Shown here piece by piece: positions 47,026 to 55,520 of a DNA stretch of 64,000 nt. Location: contig DYNE01000003.1 of assembly GCA_020721225.1 (NCBI GenBank), positions 26,395-90,394 on the forward strand, written 5' to 3'. The translations under genes and the position numbers were made by a program. The notes under the pieces are model-generated. The model worked only from the letters and a program-made list of their open reading frames with translations, searched no databases and was not told the DNA's origin. Position 1 is the stretch's first letter, and the number at the start of each line of letters is the position of its first letter. This DNA comes from Pelodictyon luteolum. Its GTDB lineage: Bacteria > Bacteroidota > Chlorobiia > Chlorobiales > Chlorobiaceae.

Positions 47026-47078
47026 GCGTTTTTTTTCTATGGTTGCAGCGTTCAGCTCTATAAAAGAAAATACGAGTT

Positions 47079-47786
47079 TCAGGCGATAGTATTGCTTTCA
47101 TTGGCAGTTTGAGTGATTTTTTTCAGGATCGCGAACATACCAAGCGAGATGAAGGCGAGGATAACGGACAGGAGTGCGGCTTTTTCAAAGTTTCCCTCGA
47201 ACACCGCATTGTAGATAGCCAGCGACATGGTTTCCGTTTTTTCGCTGATGTTGCCCCCGAGAATGAGCGTGATGCCGACTTCGCCGAACGAGCGTCCGAG
47301 AGAGAGAATGAGACCGGTGAGCAGGGCATACCGGATGTGGGGGAGTACAACCAGGATGTAGGTTTGTGCCCTGCTTTTTCCAAGCGTCCATGATGCTTCG
47401 ATAAGTGAGCGATCCATGGTTTCAATTGCACTCTGTACCGATTTTATCACGAGAGGCAGCCCGGCGATGAACGATGCTATATAAACCCCTGTCGTGCTGA
47501 AGATTATTTCGATACCTGCGCTTTGCAGCGGATGGCCGATAATGCCGTTTCGTCCGAGCAGCAGCAGAAGAAGAAATCCGGTAGCGATCGGGGGAAAGAT
47601 AAGCGGGAGGGTGACGGCCGTGTCCGCAAGGGAGCGGAGGATGGTTTTTCTGCCGGTCAGAAAGTAACCCGCAAGCACTCCTGCAGCAAGATGCAGGGCG
47701 AGGGTTACGGCAGCCGTGTTCAGACTGAGCGTGACGGCGCTCCGGCTGTCGAAACTCCGGATCATTTCGTTTATGTCGAGGGTCAT
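47079..47786 (-). CDS. modB: Molybdate ABC transporter permease ModB
   Basis: This is the membrane subunit of the molybdate importer. The 235 residues contain five to six helices and the cytoplasmic coupling loop (DRSLIEASWTLGKSRAQTYILVVLPHIRYALLTGLILSLGRSFGEVG). TVTLPLIFPPIATGFLLLLLLG and GRNGIIGHPL are typical of ModB. It overlaps modA by 4 bases. The next gene is modE, so the ATPase subunit gene modC is missing from this operon. Confidence 0.93.
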   Translation of the reverse strand: MTLDINEMIRSFDSRSAVTLSLNTAAVTLALHLAAGVLAGYFLTGRKTILRSLADTAVTLPLIFPPIATGFLLLLLLGRNGIIGHPLQSAGIEIIFSTTGVYIASFIAGLPLVIKSVQSAIETMDRSLIEASWTLGKSRAQTYILVVLPHIRYALLTGLILSLGRSFGEVGITLILGGNISEKTETMSLAIYNAVFEGNFEKAALLSVILAFISLGMFAILKKITQTANESNTIA

Positions 47787-48511
47787 ATGCCGTAGTGCTT
47801 AAGAACTGCAAGAGACTCTCTCTGTTTCAGAAACCGGAGAAAATCCGTGACCTCTTTTTTCTTTTCGAATCCATTGACGACTGCGGCCTGAATGTCGATC
47901 GGAGAGTAATGGTCACGGGGCACCGGAAGCATCCCTCCGTTTTTTTCCCTTATTCCGATAGCATCGGTAATATTGATAAAGCCCGCATCGATCTCTCCCG
48001 AGACGAGGTAGGCCGAAACCTGCGGTACGGTCGAGAGGGTGATGAGCTTTTGTTCTGTCTTTTTGGATAATCCGGATTTTTTCAGATACTCCGCAGCCGC
48101 ATGTCCATAGATGGCTTTTTCAGGATCGGGTATGCCGAGGCGCCGGACCTCTTTTTTTCGTATATCTTCCAGCCGTTTCAGTTCAAGCCCTTTCCGCCAG
48201 GCAAGCACAAGCGTCCCTTTTCCGACGGGGTGAAAGCTGCTGAAACTGAGCGTCGAGCGGTTCAGAAAACTTTTTTCGCCGAAAACAACCGAGACCTTTC
48301 CGCTGGTTTCGGTCTGGGAGAAGATCTGCTGCATGTTGCCGAATACGGCATCGATATGATGGCCGGTTTTTTTTTCGTAAAGGGCGGCGATTTCCATAAG
48401 CGGGCGTTTGTAGCCTGCGCCTGCAGCGACAGTAAGGGTTTCTGCCTGCAGCAGGCCCGGTATCGCCGCAAGAAGGAACAGGAGAAAGATGATCGTTTTT
48501 TTCTGGTTCAT
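47783..48511 (-). CDS. modA: Molybdate-binding periplasmic protein ModA
   Basis: This is the solute-binding subunit of the molybdate transporter. A signal peptide (IIFLLFLLAAIPGLLQA) precedes the mature protein, which begins ETLTVAAGAGYKRPLMEIAALYEKKTGHHI. Ligand-site regions include FGNMQQIFSQTETSGKVSVVFG, GIPDPEKAIYGHAAAEYL and DAGFINITDAI. At 242 residues it is typical of ModA. Tungstate is a possible alternative ligand. It follows the TonB receptor gene across a hairpin-containing spacer. Confidence 0.9.
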   Translation of the reverse strand: MNQKKTIIFLLFLLAAIPGLLQAETLTVAAGAGYKRPLMEIAALYEKKTGHHIDAVFGNMQQIFSQTETSGKVSVVFGEKSFLNRSTLSFSSFHPVGKGTLVLAWRKGLELKRLEDIRKKEVRRLGIPDPEKAIYGHAAAEYLKKSGLSKKTEQKLITLSTVPQVSAYLVSGEIDAGFINITDAIGIREKNGGMLPVPRDHYSPIDIQAAVVNGFEKKKEVTDFLRFLKQRESLAVLKHYGI

Positions 48512-48539
48512 CGGAGTAATGAAAAGGTTCGTTGAAAAT

Positions 48540-48569
48540 ATTCCCGGCGATCGGCAAAACGCCGGGAAT
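48540..48569 (-). terminator. Hairpin between the TonB receptor and modA genes
   Basis: A 10-bp perfect stem ATTCCCGGCG / CGCCGGGAAT with a 10-base loop is followed on the minus strand by ATTTTC. It is a moderate terminator that may reduce, rather than stop, read-through into modAB. Confidence 0.6.
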
Positions 48570-48607
48570 GGTGTAACGGAGAAAGAACAGGCAGTGCAGA
48601 ATCGTTG

Positions 48608-50836
48608 TCAGTAGTGCAGCGCTACGGTTGCCATTACGGTAAACGGAGCGCCCGGCAGGTACGATGTTTTCAGGGTTTTGTAATCGGATGTACTGATCAT
48701 GCTCACATAGTGCTCGTCGAAGATGTTCAAAAGCGACAGCGAGCAGTCAACCTGTTTGAAGCCCGGCATGGCCCTGCTCCAGGTGAGGTCGAGATCGAAG
48801 AGCGTGGTGCCGTCGATTTTCTCTTTGTGCAGCACATCGCCGTAGCGGGTGGACGAGTAGCGCATGACCGGAGAAATGGTGAAGTCGCCGATTTTCCAGC
48901 TTGCCATTGCCTTTGCAAGGAATTCAGGAGCATCGGGCACCTGCGCTCCCTTGACATCGATGAGGCTTCCTCCTTCCGAGTAGATGTCCTGGGTGAACGA
49001 GAACCGGTTCCAGGAGAACGATCCGTAGCATTTGAGGCCTTCGAGCGGCTTGTACTCGGCTTCGAGCTCGATGCCGAAGCCTTCGGCATCGGCATTGTTT
49101 ATAGGGTAACAGGCGTCGATATCGGCATCGTAGAGTACCGCCTGCTTGTTTTCATGTCGGGAATAGTAAACGGTCGGTTCGATGCTCCAGTTGTTTCCGG
49201 TGAAGCGCATGCCGATTTCCATATTTTTCGAGATCTCCATCCGGCGCTTGTCCCAGAGATCCTGGAAGGTTACGCCTTTGTCATGAAACTGCCTGCGCTG
49301 CGAGATATAATAGGGGTAGATATCGACGTGCGTGACGTAGTTCTCTCCGTAGGACGCATGTATCGACGCGTTGTCGCCGAGGAAGCGCGTCAGGGTCAGG
49401 TTGGGAAAAAGCCTGTTGAACGATTTGGTGTCGAGTGCGCTGGCCTCGGCATCGATCGCAGGATCGAGGGCAAGGGCGCCGTCGTAACTGACATCCCCTA
49501 TACCGGCGGTCATGTAGGTGATAATGGATGGCAGGGTGTAGCTGACATATTTCAGCCCGGCTTCGAGCTGGTAGTCGCCGGCGTGCCATACTGCATCGAT
49601 GAACGGCGTCTGCAGTTCGTGGCTTGAGCTGTTCGAGAGAATGCTCCATCCGGCGAATTTCAGGTCGCCGGATGCGGTTACCGTGTAGTTTTTCCACGAG
49701 GTCGGGGGACCGGGCCTTTTCTGGGTATGATAGATGTACCCAAGGTCGAGATCGACGTCGCCGACTCTGGTTTTGTATTCCCCGAGAACTCCTTTGAGGT
49801 CGTGGTCAATGTCCCATCTGCGTATTCTTTGGCCATTGGGGGTGCTGATGGTCTCCAGGTAGTAGCCTTTGTCGCTCCAGTAGTAGGGTTTGACGTTGAT
49901 TTTCGAGCGTTCGCCGGTTTTTATTTCGAGATTGGCCATAAACATCCAGTCTTCGAACTCGTTGCGGTTCCATCCGTAGTAGTCGTAACTGCCGGGTTCG
50001 GTTCCGTAATCGGTTTCGTACGCATGGTCGAGGTCGCCGATCTCGGTATAGGTGAAGGGTTTGTAGGTATGGATGTCGCCTTTGCTCCAGGTCAGGAAGG
50101 TTTCGAGTTTTACGTTGTCGCTGAATTCGCTGGTGATGCCGGCCATCAGGTTTTTCCGTTCGGAATTGCCTTCTCCCTTCCATTTGTCCGCGGAACTCTC
50201 CGAAAAGGAGAGAAACCCTTTTGTGCTTCCTGCAAGCGTTCCGGTGTCTGCGCGCAGGTAGGTGCGGCTGAAGTCGTTGCTTCCGATACTTTGTTTGAGC
50301 CGCACTCCGAACCGGTCTTCGGGCCGGCGGATTTTCATATCGATTTTGCCGCCGACATCGGCAAGGCCCAGCCCTGCATATGCCGGCATGACGCCGGTGT
50401 AGATGTCGATGTCGCTTATGTTTTCGAGGTCGTAGATCGTCGCTCCGCCTCCGGGTCTTCCCGTGACCGGAAGGCTTTCAACGTTGGCTGTGGTAGCCGG
50501 GACGCCTCCAGCCGTGGCTTCGACGCCTCTGAATCGAAAGGATTCATGGTAGTTGACGATATCGGCAAGTCCGTATGGATCGACGCTCTGCTGGCTGAGG
50601 GAGGGCATGAGGTTGATCGCCTTGTAAACAGACATCTGCGACGGGTTCAGTACTTGTGATTCCTTTCCGGTAACCCGTTGCAGGATGTCGCCTTTTTTCC
50701 CCGATACGGTTATCTCTTCCGTGGTATAGTTTTTCCATGCGGTATCAGGTATTTTTTCTTCCGCATTTGCCGTTCCGGCTGCGAGCAGCACGAGCAGTGT
50801 CGTCAGTCTGACGGCTTTTTTGCATCTCTTTTCCAT
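48608..50836 (-). CDS. TonB-dependent outer-membrane receptor, probably for a molybdenum source
   Basis: This is a 22-stranded barrel receptor of 742 residues with a signal peptide (LTTLLVLLAAGTANA). A TonB box-like sequence (EEITVSG) lies near the mature N-terminus. The plug domain is evident (INLMPSLSQQSVDPYGLADIVN, FRFRGVEATAGGVPATTANV, GGGATIYDLENISDIDIYTG), and the chain ends in aromatic FTVMATVALHY. A ModE-type operator 6 bases upstream of the ATG and the modAB genes next to it indicate control by molybdenum. Uptake of molybdate or a molybdophore is inferred; TonB, ExbB and ExbD are not in the window. Confidence 0.9.
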   Translation of the reverse strand: MEKRCKKAVRLTTLLVLLAAGTANAEEKIPDTAWKNYTTEEITVSGKKGDILQRVTGKESQVLNPSQMSVYKAINLMPSLSQQSVDPYGLADIVNYHESFRFRGVEATAGGVPATTANVESLPVTGRPGGGATIYDLENISDIDIYTGVMPAYAGLGLADVGGKIDMKIRRPEDRFGVRLKQSIGSNDFSRTYLRADTGTLAGSTKGFLSFSESSADKWKGEGNSERKNLMAGITSEFSDNVKLETFLTWSKGDIHTYKPFTYTEIGDLDHAYETDYGTEPGSYDYYGWNRNEFEDWMFMANLEIKTGERSKINVKPYYWSDKGYYLETISTPNGQRIRRWDIDHDLKGVLGEYKTRVGDVDLDLGYIYHTQKRPGPPTSWKNYTVTASGDLKFAGWSILSNSSSHELQTPFIDAVWHAGDYQLEAGLKYVSYTLPSIITYMTAGIGDVSYDGALALDPAIDAEASALDTKSFNRLFPNLTLTRFLGDNASIHASYGENYVTHVDIYPYYISQRRQFHDKGVTFQDLWDKRRMEISKNMEIGMRFTGNNWSIEPTVYYSRHENKQAVLYDADIDACYPINNADAEGFGIELEAEYKPLEGLKCYGSFSWNRFSFTQDIYSEGGSLIDVKGAQVPDAPEFLAKAMASWKIGDFTISPVMRYSSTRYGDVLHKEKIDGTTLFDLDLTWSRAMPGFKQVDCSLSLLNIFDEHYVSMISTSDYKTLKTSYLPGAPFTVMATVALHY

Positions 50837-50841
50837 AAGCG

Positions 50842-50869
50842 AGTGTTATGTATGTTTATATATAACGAT
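50842..50869 (-). promoter_or_regulatory. ModE-binding-site-like operator
   Basis: On the minus strand the sequence reads ATCGTTATATA, six bases, TACATAACACT. Compared with the ModE operator as I recall it (ATCGNTATATA-N6-TATATAACGAT), the first half matches fully and the second at 8 of 11 positions. It lies directly before the TonB receptor start codon and on the same DNA as modE itself. Confidence 0.75.
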
Positions 50870-50965
50870 GGCCGTTGTAATACCTGTTTTTCTGTCTCTC
50901 GGGCAGATCAGCCTGAACGAATATATTCGTTGTGTAATAAAAGGTATAACGGTAAATAAAAAAAA

Positions 50966-51000
50966 CGGAACGCTTTCTCCTCGAAGGATAGAGCGTTCCG
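50966..51000 (-). terminator. Rho-independent terminator of the nif operon
   Basis: CGGAACGCT and AGCGTTCCG form the base of a long stem, with further pairing toward a loop. On the minus strand it is followed by TTTTTTTATTTACC. It lies 14 bases after the ferredoxin-like gene, the last of the nif operon. Confidence 0.85.
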
Positions 51001-51013
51001 GCAAACATGCCGA

Positions 51014-51322
51014 TCAGTTGATCAGGTACTCATCACAGGCTTCGCCCTCTTCAAGAGCGTCGAGAATTTCATCGATTTTGTCTTCACTGTCGATTTCGCC
51101 ATACCAGAAGTTTTCCGGATAGACCACTACGACGGGTCCTTTTTCGCAGAGGTTCAGGCATGCGGTTGCCGAAACAGCAACGTCGGACATGCCGCGGTCG
51201 GAGAGTTCGCTTTCGAGATAGGGAATGAGCCCGAGCGACTCTTTTTTGTGGCAGATTCCCTGAGGTGCGCCTTGTGCACGAAAGCTCGCGCAGACGAAGA
51301 TGTGATGCTTTGGTTTGTCCAT
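51014..51322 (-). CDS. Thioredoxin-like [2Fe-2S] ferredoxin
   Basis: This is a 102-residue protein of the Shethna-type thioredoxin-like [2Fe-2S] ferredoxin family. Four cysteines are placed as in the family: an early C (HHIFVCASFRAQ), a second about 13 residues on (GICHKKES), and CLNLCEKGPVVVVYP near the middle. The acidic C-terminus (EEGEACDEYLIN) adds another. The ORF track extends to 51649, but ATG 51322 gives the true N-terminus. It follows nifB, as in other green sulfur bacteria, and likely passes electrons to nitrogenase cofactor assembly. Confidence 0.88.
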   Translation of the reverse strand: MDKPKHHIFVCASFRAQGAPQGICHKKESLGLIPYLESELSDRGMSDVAVSATACLNLCEKGPVVVVYPENFWYGEIDSEDKIDEILDALEEGEACDEYLIN

Positions 51323-51411
51323 TATGGTTGTCTTGGTTGTTGATTGTTTTTCCTGTTTCAGATCAGTCGGATCGGCCGGATCTGACTGACCCGACCGATC
51401 GTTTCTTATTA

Positions 51412-52686
51412 TTACCCGCAGCCTCCTCCCGTTCCGGTGCAACTGGTCTTGCATGCATGGATCTGGCTCCCTCTCATCAGGTGTTTCACATCCTGCCCGG
51501 TGAAAACGCAGTGAACGGCATCTTCGATCATGCCCTCCATGACCAGTACCTCGATTCCCTGTTTGTTCAGCACTTTCGTTGGGGAGTCCCCGGCGCCGTT
51601 GACCAGCAGAGCCCTGCAGTCGGCAAGGATGCGTGCAAGCGCTTCCCATCGCTGTTCTCCTCCTCCGGGCAGGGGTGCGGGACGGGAGTCGACAAGCGAG
51701 CAGATGCCGCTGTTGCCGTCCATGCCGTAGATCAGAAAACGATCGGCTTCACCAAGATGCTGATTGATCAACGCTCCTTCGATGCTGCTGACCGCAATGT
51801 AAGGGCGGTGTTCCGAAGGGTTTTTTGGCAGGCTTGCCGCTTCGGCAAGCTTCAGCATCATCTCTTCACTGTTGATTTCTCCGATAATCCCTGCGGCATC
51901 GGCGCGACAGCGTGCGCAGTGCTTCATCTGTGGAAGGAATTCCGATGTGGCTTTCTGGATTTCCGCCACAACGACCGGTGAGGGTTCTTCGATATTTTCG
52001 AACAGGGTTTCCGTGGTCTGATAATAGGGCAGACAGTTCAGGATGTCCGCACCGAGTTCCGAAACCTTACGGGCGACTTCGATGACATGTCCATCATTGA
52101 TGCCGGGAATGATGATGGAGTTCACTTTTGCCGTCACGCCGACCTCCTTGAGGCGCTTCAGAGCTTCAAGCTGATTGCCGATAAGAAGTTTTGCCGCTTC
52201 GATATCGCGGTACATTTTTTTCTTATGACGCACCCACGCATAGATTTCCGAGCCGACCTCGGGATCGATGGCATTGATGGTGATGGTGACATGACTGACC
52301 TGCAATTCGGCAAGTTCGTCGATCCAGGGCATCAGGTCGAGACCGTTGGTCGCAACGCAGAGCAGCATTTCCGGGTAGTGCTCCCTTACCAGGCGCAGCG
52401 TCTCCATGGTTTCGTCAGGGTTTGCGAACGGATCGCCCGGTCCGGCAATACCGACCACGGCAATGTTCGGAGAGATCTCCATGGCCTGCTGCAGGTAGTA
52501 AAGCGCCTGCCGGGGGGAGAGTACCTTGCTTGTGACTCCAGGACGGTTCTCGTTCATACAGTCGAACTTATGGCTGCAGTAGTTGCACTGTATATTGCAT
52601 TTCGGCGCAACCGGGAGGTGAATCCGCCCGAACGTGTGACGGGACGAATCGTTGAAGCAGGGGTGATTTTTAATGTTCAGTGTCAT
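51412..52686 (-). CDS. nifB: FeMo-cofactor biosynthesis protein NifB
   Basis: This radical SAM enzyme makes the 8Fe-9S-C core (NifB-co) of FeMo-co. The signature RIHLPVAPKCNIQCNYCSHKFDC carries the CX3CX2C cluster (about residues 34-45). The C-terminal NifX-like domain is seen from about 280 (IAVSSIEGALINQHLGEADRFLIYGM). It ends with the unusual tail SCTGTGGGCG. The start is ATG 52686, chosen because of a strong GGAGG five bases upstream; the ORF-track start at 52731 lies inside nifN. It is 424 residues. Confidence 0.96.
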   Translation of the reverse strand: MTLNIKNHPCFNDSSRHTFGRIHLPVAPKCNIQCNYCSHKFDCMNENRPGVTSKVLSPRQALYYLQQAMEISPNIAVVGIAGPGDPFANPDETMETLRLVREHYPEMLLCVATNGLDLMPWIDELAELQVSHVTITINAIDPEVGSEIYAWVRHKKKMYRDIEAAKLLIGNQLEALKRLKEVGVTAKVNSIIIPGINDGHVIEVARKVSELGADILNCLPYYQTTETLFENIEEPSPVVVAEIQKATSEFLPQMKHCARCRADAAGIIGEINSEEMMLKLAEAASLPKNPSEHRPYIAVSSIEGALINQHLGEADRFLIYGMDGNSGICSLVDSRPAPLPGGGEQRWEALARILADCRALLVNGAGDSPTKVLNKQGIEVLVMEGMIEDAVHCVFTGQDVKHLMRGSQIHACKTSCTGTGGGCG

Positions 52687-52699
52687 GGATTCCTCCCTT

Positions 52700-54055
52700 T
52701 TACATGTACGTATAACCGATTGATGAAGCATTCTGCCGCTCTTCGATAACCATATTGACGATCCTGTCGAACAGCTCCTGGGTGCCCCGGTATCCGAGGT
52801 GGTGCAGCCGCTGTCCTCCGAAACGGTCGTGAATGGGAAAACCGATTCTCAGAAGCGGAATGTTGTTTTTTCTCGACATGGTGTAGCCTTTGCTGTTGCC
52901 GATCAGAAAATCCGGTTTGAGCACCTTGGCCTCATCTTCGATATCGACGAAGTCCACGCCGTCGCGGATTTTGATCTCCCCTTCATCGAGGTCCGGTACA
53001 AGTTCCCGGATTTTTTTCTTCAGCAGGCCGCTTTTACCCCCGGATGCGCAAAGTACAGGGGTTATGCCGATCTCCAGCAGAAACGCGGTCATGGCAATGA
53101 CCAGATCCTCTTCGCCGTACACGATCGCCCTTTTTTCGAAAATGTACTTGTGTCCATCGGCATAGGCGTCGATGAGACGCCGGCGTTCGTCTTCGTATTT
53201 TTCGGGTACCGGTTGTCCGCTCAGCTCTTCGACCAGCGCAAAAAACCGGTCGCTTGCCTTGACGCCGATCGGAAGTCCCATATGATGACGGGTGACTCCG
53301 AATGCCGATTCAAGATATCCCGCCGCGGATTTCGGGGCTTCAAGCGTTGCTCCGAATTCTATGCTTGCCGATGCGGAACCTGCTGAGGCTATGGTGCTTG
53401 CCGGTGTGCCTCCGGGCGGGATCCGGTGGTATTCGCCCCAGGGGCCGCCGTCAAGTGTTTTCGAATAGTCAGGCAGCAGCATATTGGGAAGCCGGAAGGC
53501 TTCGAGGATCTCCTTGATGTAACGGATATCAGCAGGAGAAATCATATTCGGAAATATGTTCACCGTATGCTGTCGTTCGGCGCCTTTAACCGCAAGAGTC
53601 GCAACGGTGGCACGCACGGCTGCGTGAAACCCGTCGATGTGACTGCCCTGATAACTTGGCGTCGAGGCATGTATCATGACCGGCATGGGGGAGCCGTTCC
53701 TGAATGCCTTTTTATATTCGCGCAGAATCATGGGCACGTCATCACCGATGGTTTCACTCAGACAGGTGGTTGCCAGACCGATAACTTCCGGTTTGTACTG
53801 CTGGGTTACGTTTTTCAGCCCGAGCTGCAGATTATGACTGCCACCGAACACGGCGGTTTCTTCGTTGAAGTTCGAAGAGGCAATGTCGATCGGTTCCTTG
53901 TAGTGGCTGATCAGGTATCTTCTGATATAGGTTGCGCATCCCTGTGACCCGTGCAGGAACGGTACGCATTTTTCTATGCCCCTGAATGCCAGGCATGCAC
54001 CCAAAGGGTTGCAAAGCTTGCAGGCGTTCTGGGTTGCGGTTTTCGCATGTTTCAT
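52700..54055 (-). CDS. nifN: Nitrogenase cofactor scaffold subunit NifN
   Basis: This is the beta-like subunit of the NifEN scaffold on which NifB-co matures to FeMo-co. It resembles NifK: ACKLCNPLGACLAFRGIEKCVPFLHGSQGCATYIRR, FNEETAVFGG, and VIGLATTCLSETIGDDVP. The 451-residue length fits NifN. The start at ATG 54055 has a clear GGAGG upstream and overlaps the nifE stop by 4 bases (ATGA), so translation is coupled. Confidence 0.95.
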   Translation of the reverse strand: MKHAKTATQNACKLCNPLGACLAFRGIEKCVPFLHGSQGCATYIRRYLISHYKEPIDIASSNFNEETAVFGGSHNLQLGLKNVTQQYKPEVIGLATTCLSETIGDDVPMILREYKKAFRNGSPMPVMIHASTPSYQGSHIDGFHAAVRATVATLAVKGAERQHTVNIFPNMISPADIRYIKEILEAFRLPNMLLPDYSKTLDGGPWGEYHRIPPGGTPASTIASAGSASASIEFGATLEAPKSAAGYLESAFGVTRHHMGLPIGVKASDRFFALVEELSGQPVPEKYEDERRRLIDAYADGHKYIFEKRAIVYGEEDLVIAMTAFLLEIGITPVLCASGGKSGLLKKKIRELVPDLDEGEIKIRDGVDFVDIEDEAKVLKPDFLIGNSKGYTMSRKNNIPLLRIGFPIHDRFGGQRLHHLGYRGTQELFDRIVNMVIEERQNASSIGYTYM

Positions 54056-55419
54056 ATTTTGCCTCCTTTTCTCGGAGCGAACTGCCATACCGGACTCATG
54101 ACCGACTGATAGACCTCCTTTGCGAAGTTGTACATGCCGATAAATCCTGCCAGAGGAATTTTTCTCTCGTGGTTGTGGTCGCAGAAGCCGATACCGAGTT
54201 TGTAGGCGATCGGCCGCTCCTTCACCCCTCCGATAAGCAGGTCGGCCTCTTTTTCAAGCACGAATTTCGAGAGTTCGACGGGATTCGAGTCGTCAACGAT
54301 GATGGTTCCTTCGTCGCACATCTCCCTGAGGCGTTCGTAATCATCCTTGTTGCCTGTCTGCGAACCGGCGAGGACAACCGACATGCCGATCGAACGCAGG
54401 GCCTTGATGAGCGAAAATGTTTTGAATGCCCCGCCGACATATATGGCCGCTTTTTTGCCGGCCAGGACTTTTTTGAATTTTTGCAGTTCGGGGTAGAGTT
54501 TCGCTACCTCTTTGCTGACAATCTCTTTTGCCGCATCCATGATGTCGGGCCGGTCGCTGAAGTGTTTGGCGACATCGTAGAGCGATTTGGACATGTCCTC
54601 GATACCGAAGTAGGAGACGCGCATATAGGGAATGCCGTATTTTTCTTCCATATCTTTGGCCAATGTGGTCATGGATCCGGAACACTGAACGACGTTGAGC
54701 GTAGCGCCGTGAGCACGGCGTACGGCGTCCACACGCCCGTCACCGGTCATGGTGGAAACCACCTCGATGCCCATTTTTTCATAGTATTCCCTGATGATCC
54801 AGGCTTCGCCGGCAAGGTTGAACTCGCCGAGAATATTGATGCTGTAAGGGCTGATCCCTTCGATAGAGCCGGTGCCTACCAGCTTCATGAGAGAGGTGCA
54901 GGCGGCTTTGTACCCGTCTTTCTTGGTTCCCTTGAACCCTTCGGAATGTACCGGCAGAACTGGAATGCCGGTCTCTTTCGACACCTTTTTGCACACGGCG
55001 TCGATATCGTCACCGATAAGGCCGATAATGCAGGTCGAGTAGATAAATGCAGCTTTAGGCTTATATTTGTCGATCAGTTCGATAAGCGAAAGATAGAGTT
55101 TCTTTTCACCGCCGTAGATCACATCCATCTCTCCGAGGTCGGTAGAGAAACTCAACCGGTGCAGTTCCGGGCCTGAAGAGACCGCTCCGCGTATATCCCA
55201 GGTATAGGCAGCGCATCCTATAGGGCCGTGAACGAGATGAAGGGCATCGGCTACAGGGTAGAGCACCACACGGGAACCGCAGAACACGCAGGCTCGCTGA
55301 CTGACCGATCCGGACAGGCTTGTTTTTTCACATGAGATATCGAGCTGTTCCGCCTTGCCGCTTTTTTTTTCGAAGACCTGGCCCTGTCTTCCTTCAAGTA
55401 TCCCGATTTCTTCCTTCAT
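54052..55419 (-). CDS. nifE: Nitrogenase cofactor scaffold subunit NifE
   Basis: This is the alpha-like subunit of the NifEN scaffold. It carries RACVFCGSRVVLYPVADALHLVHGPIGCAAYTWDIRGAVSSG, the Cys-containing cluster region, followed by FIYSTCIIGLIGDDIDAVCKK and VVQCSGSMTTLAKDMEEKYGIPY. The start at ATG 55419 (MKEEIGI) is favoured over the ORF-track start at 55491, giving 455 residues. A stem-loop lies in the nifK-nifE spacer and could set relative expression. Confidence 0.95.
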   Translation of the reverse strand: MKEEIGILEGRQGQVFEKKSGKAEQLDISCEKTSLSGSVSQRACVFCGSRVVLYPVADALHLVHGPIGCAAYTWDIRGAVSSGPELHRLSFSTDLGEMDVIYGGEKKLYLSLIELIDKYKPKAAFIYSTCIIGLIGDDIDAVCKKVSKETGIPVLPVHSEGFKGTKKDGYKAACTSLMKLVGTGSIEGISPYSINILGEFNLAGEAWIIREYYEKMGIEVVSTMTGDGRVDAVRRAHGATLNVVQCSGSMTTLAKDMEEKYGIPYMRVSYFGIEDMSKSLYDVAKHFSDRPDIMDAAKEIVSKEVAKLYPELQKFKKVLAGKKAAIYVGGAFKTFSLIKALRSIGMSVVLAGSQTGNKDDYERLREMCDEGTIIVDDSNPVELSKFVLEKEADLLIGGVKERPIAYKLGIGFCDHNHERKIPLAGFIGMYNFAKEVYQSVMSPVWQFAPRKGGKI

Positions 55420-55464
55420 GATACCAACCCCTTTTTCAATAAGTAATTCCAATTCCGGGGACCC

Positions 55465-55483
55465 CTCCCGGCAAAGCCGGGAG
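55465..55483 (-). other. Stem-loop between nifK and nifE
   Basis: An 8-bp perfect stem CTCCCGGC / GCCGGGAG with loop AAA sits in the 101-base nifK-nifE spacer. No T-run follows on the minus strand, so it is more like an mRNA processing or stabilising element that protects the nifHDK part. Confidence 0.6.
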
Positions 55484-55520
55484 TTTTGCATTGGTCCTTT
55501 ATGTCCTTTCAGTTCCTTTC

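Noticed and set aside
49727-50659. 310-codon plus-strand ORF opposite the TonB receptor
   Set aside because: It is antisense to a clear receptor gene with signal peptide, plug and barrel.
53986-55176. 396-codon plus-strand ORF opposite nifE/nifN
   Set aside because: It spans the junction of two certain nif genes on the other strand and has no recognisable domain.
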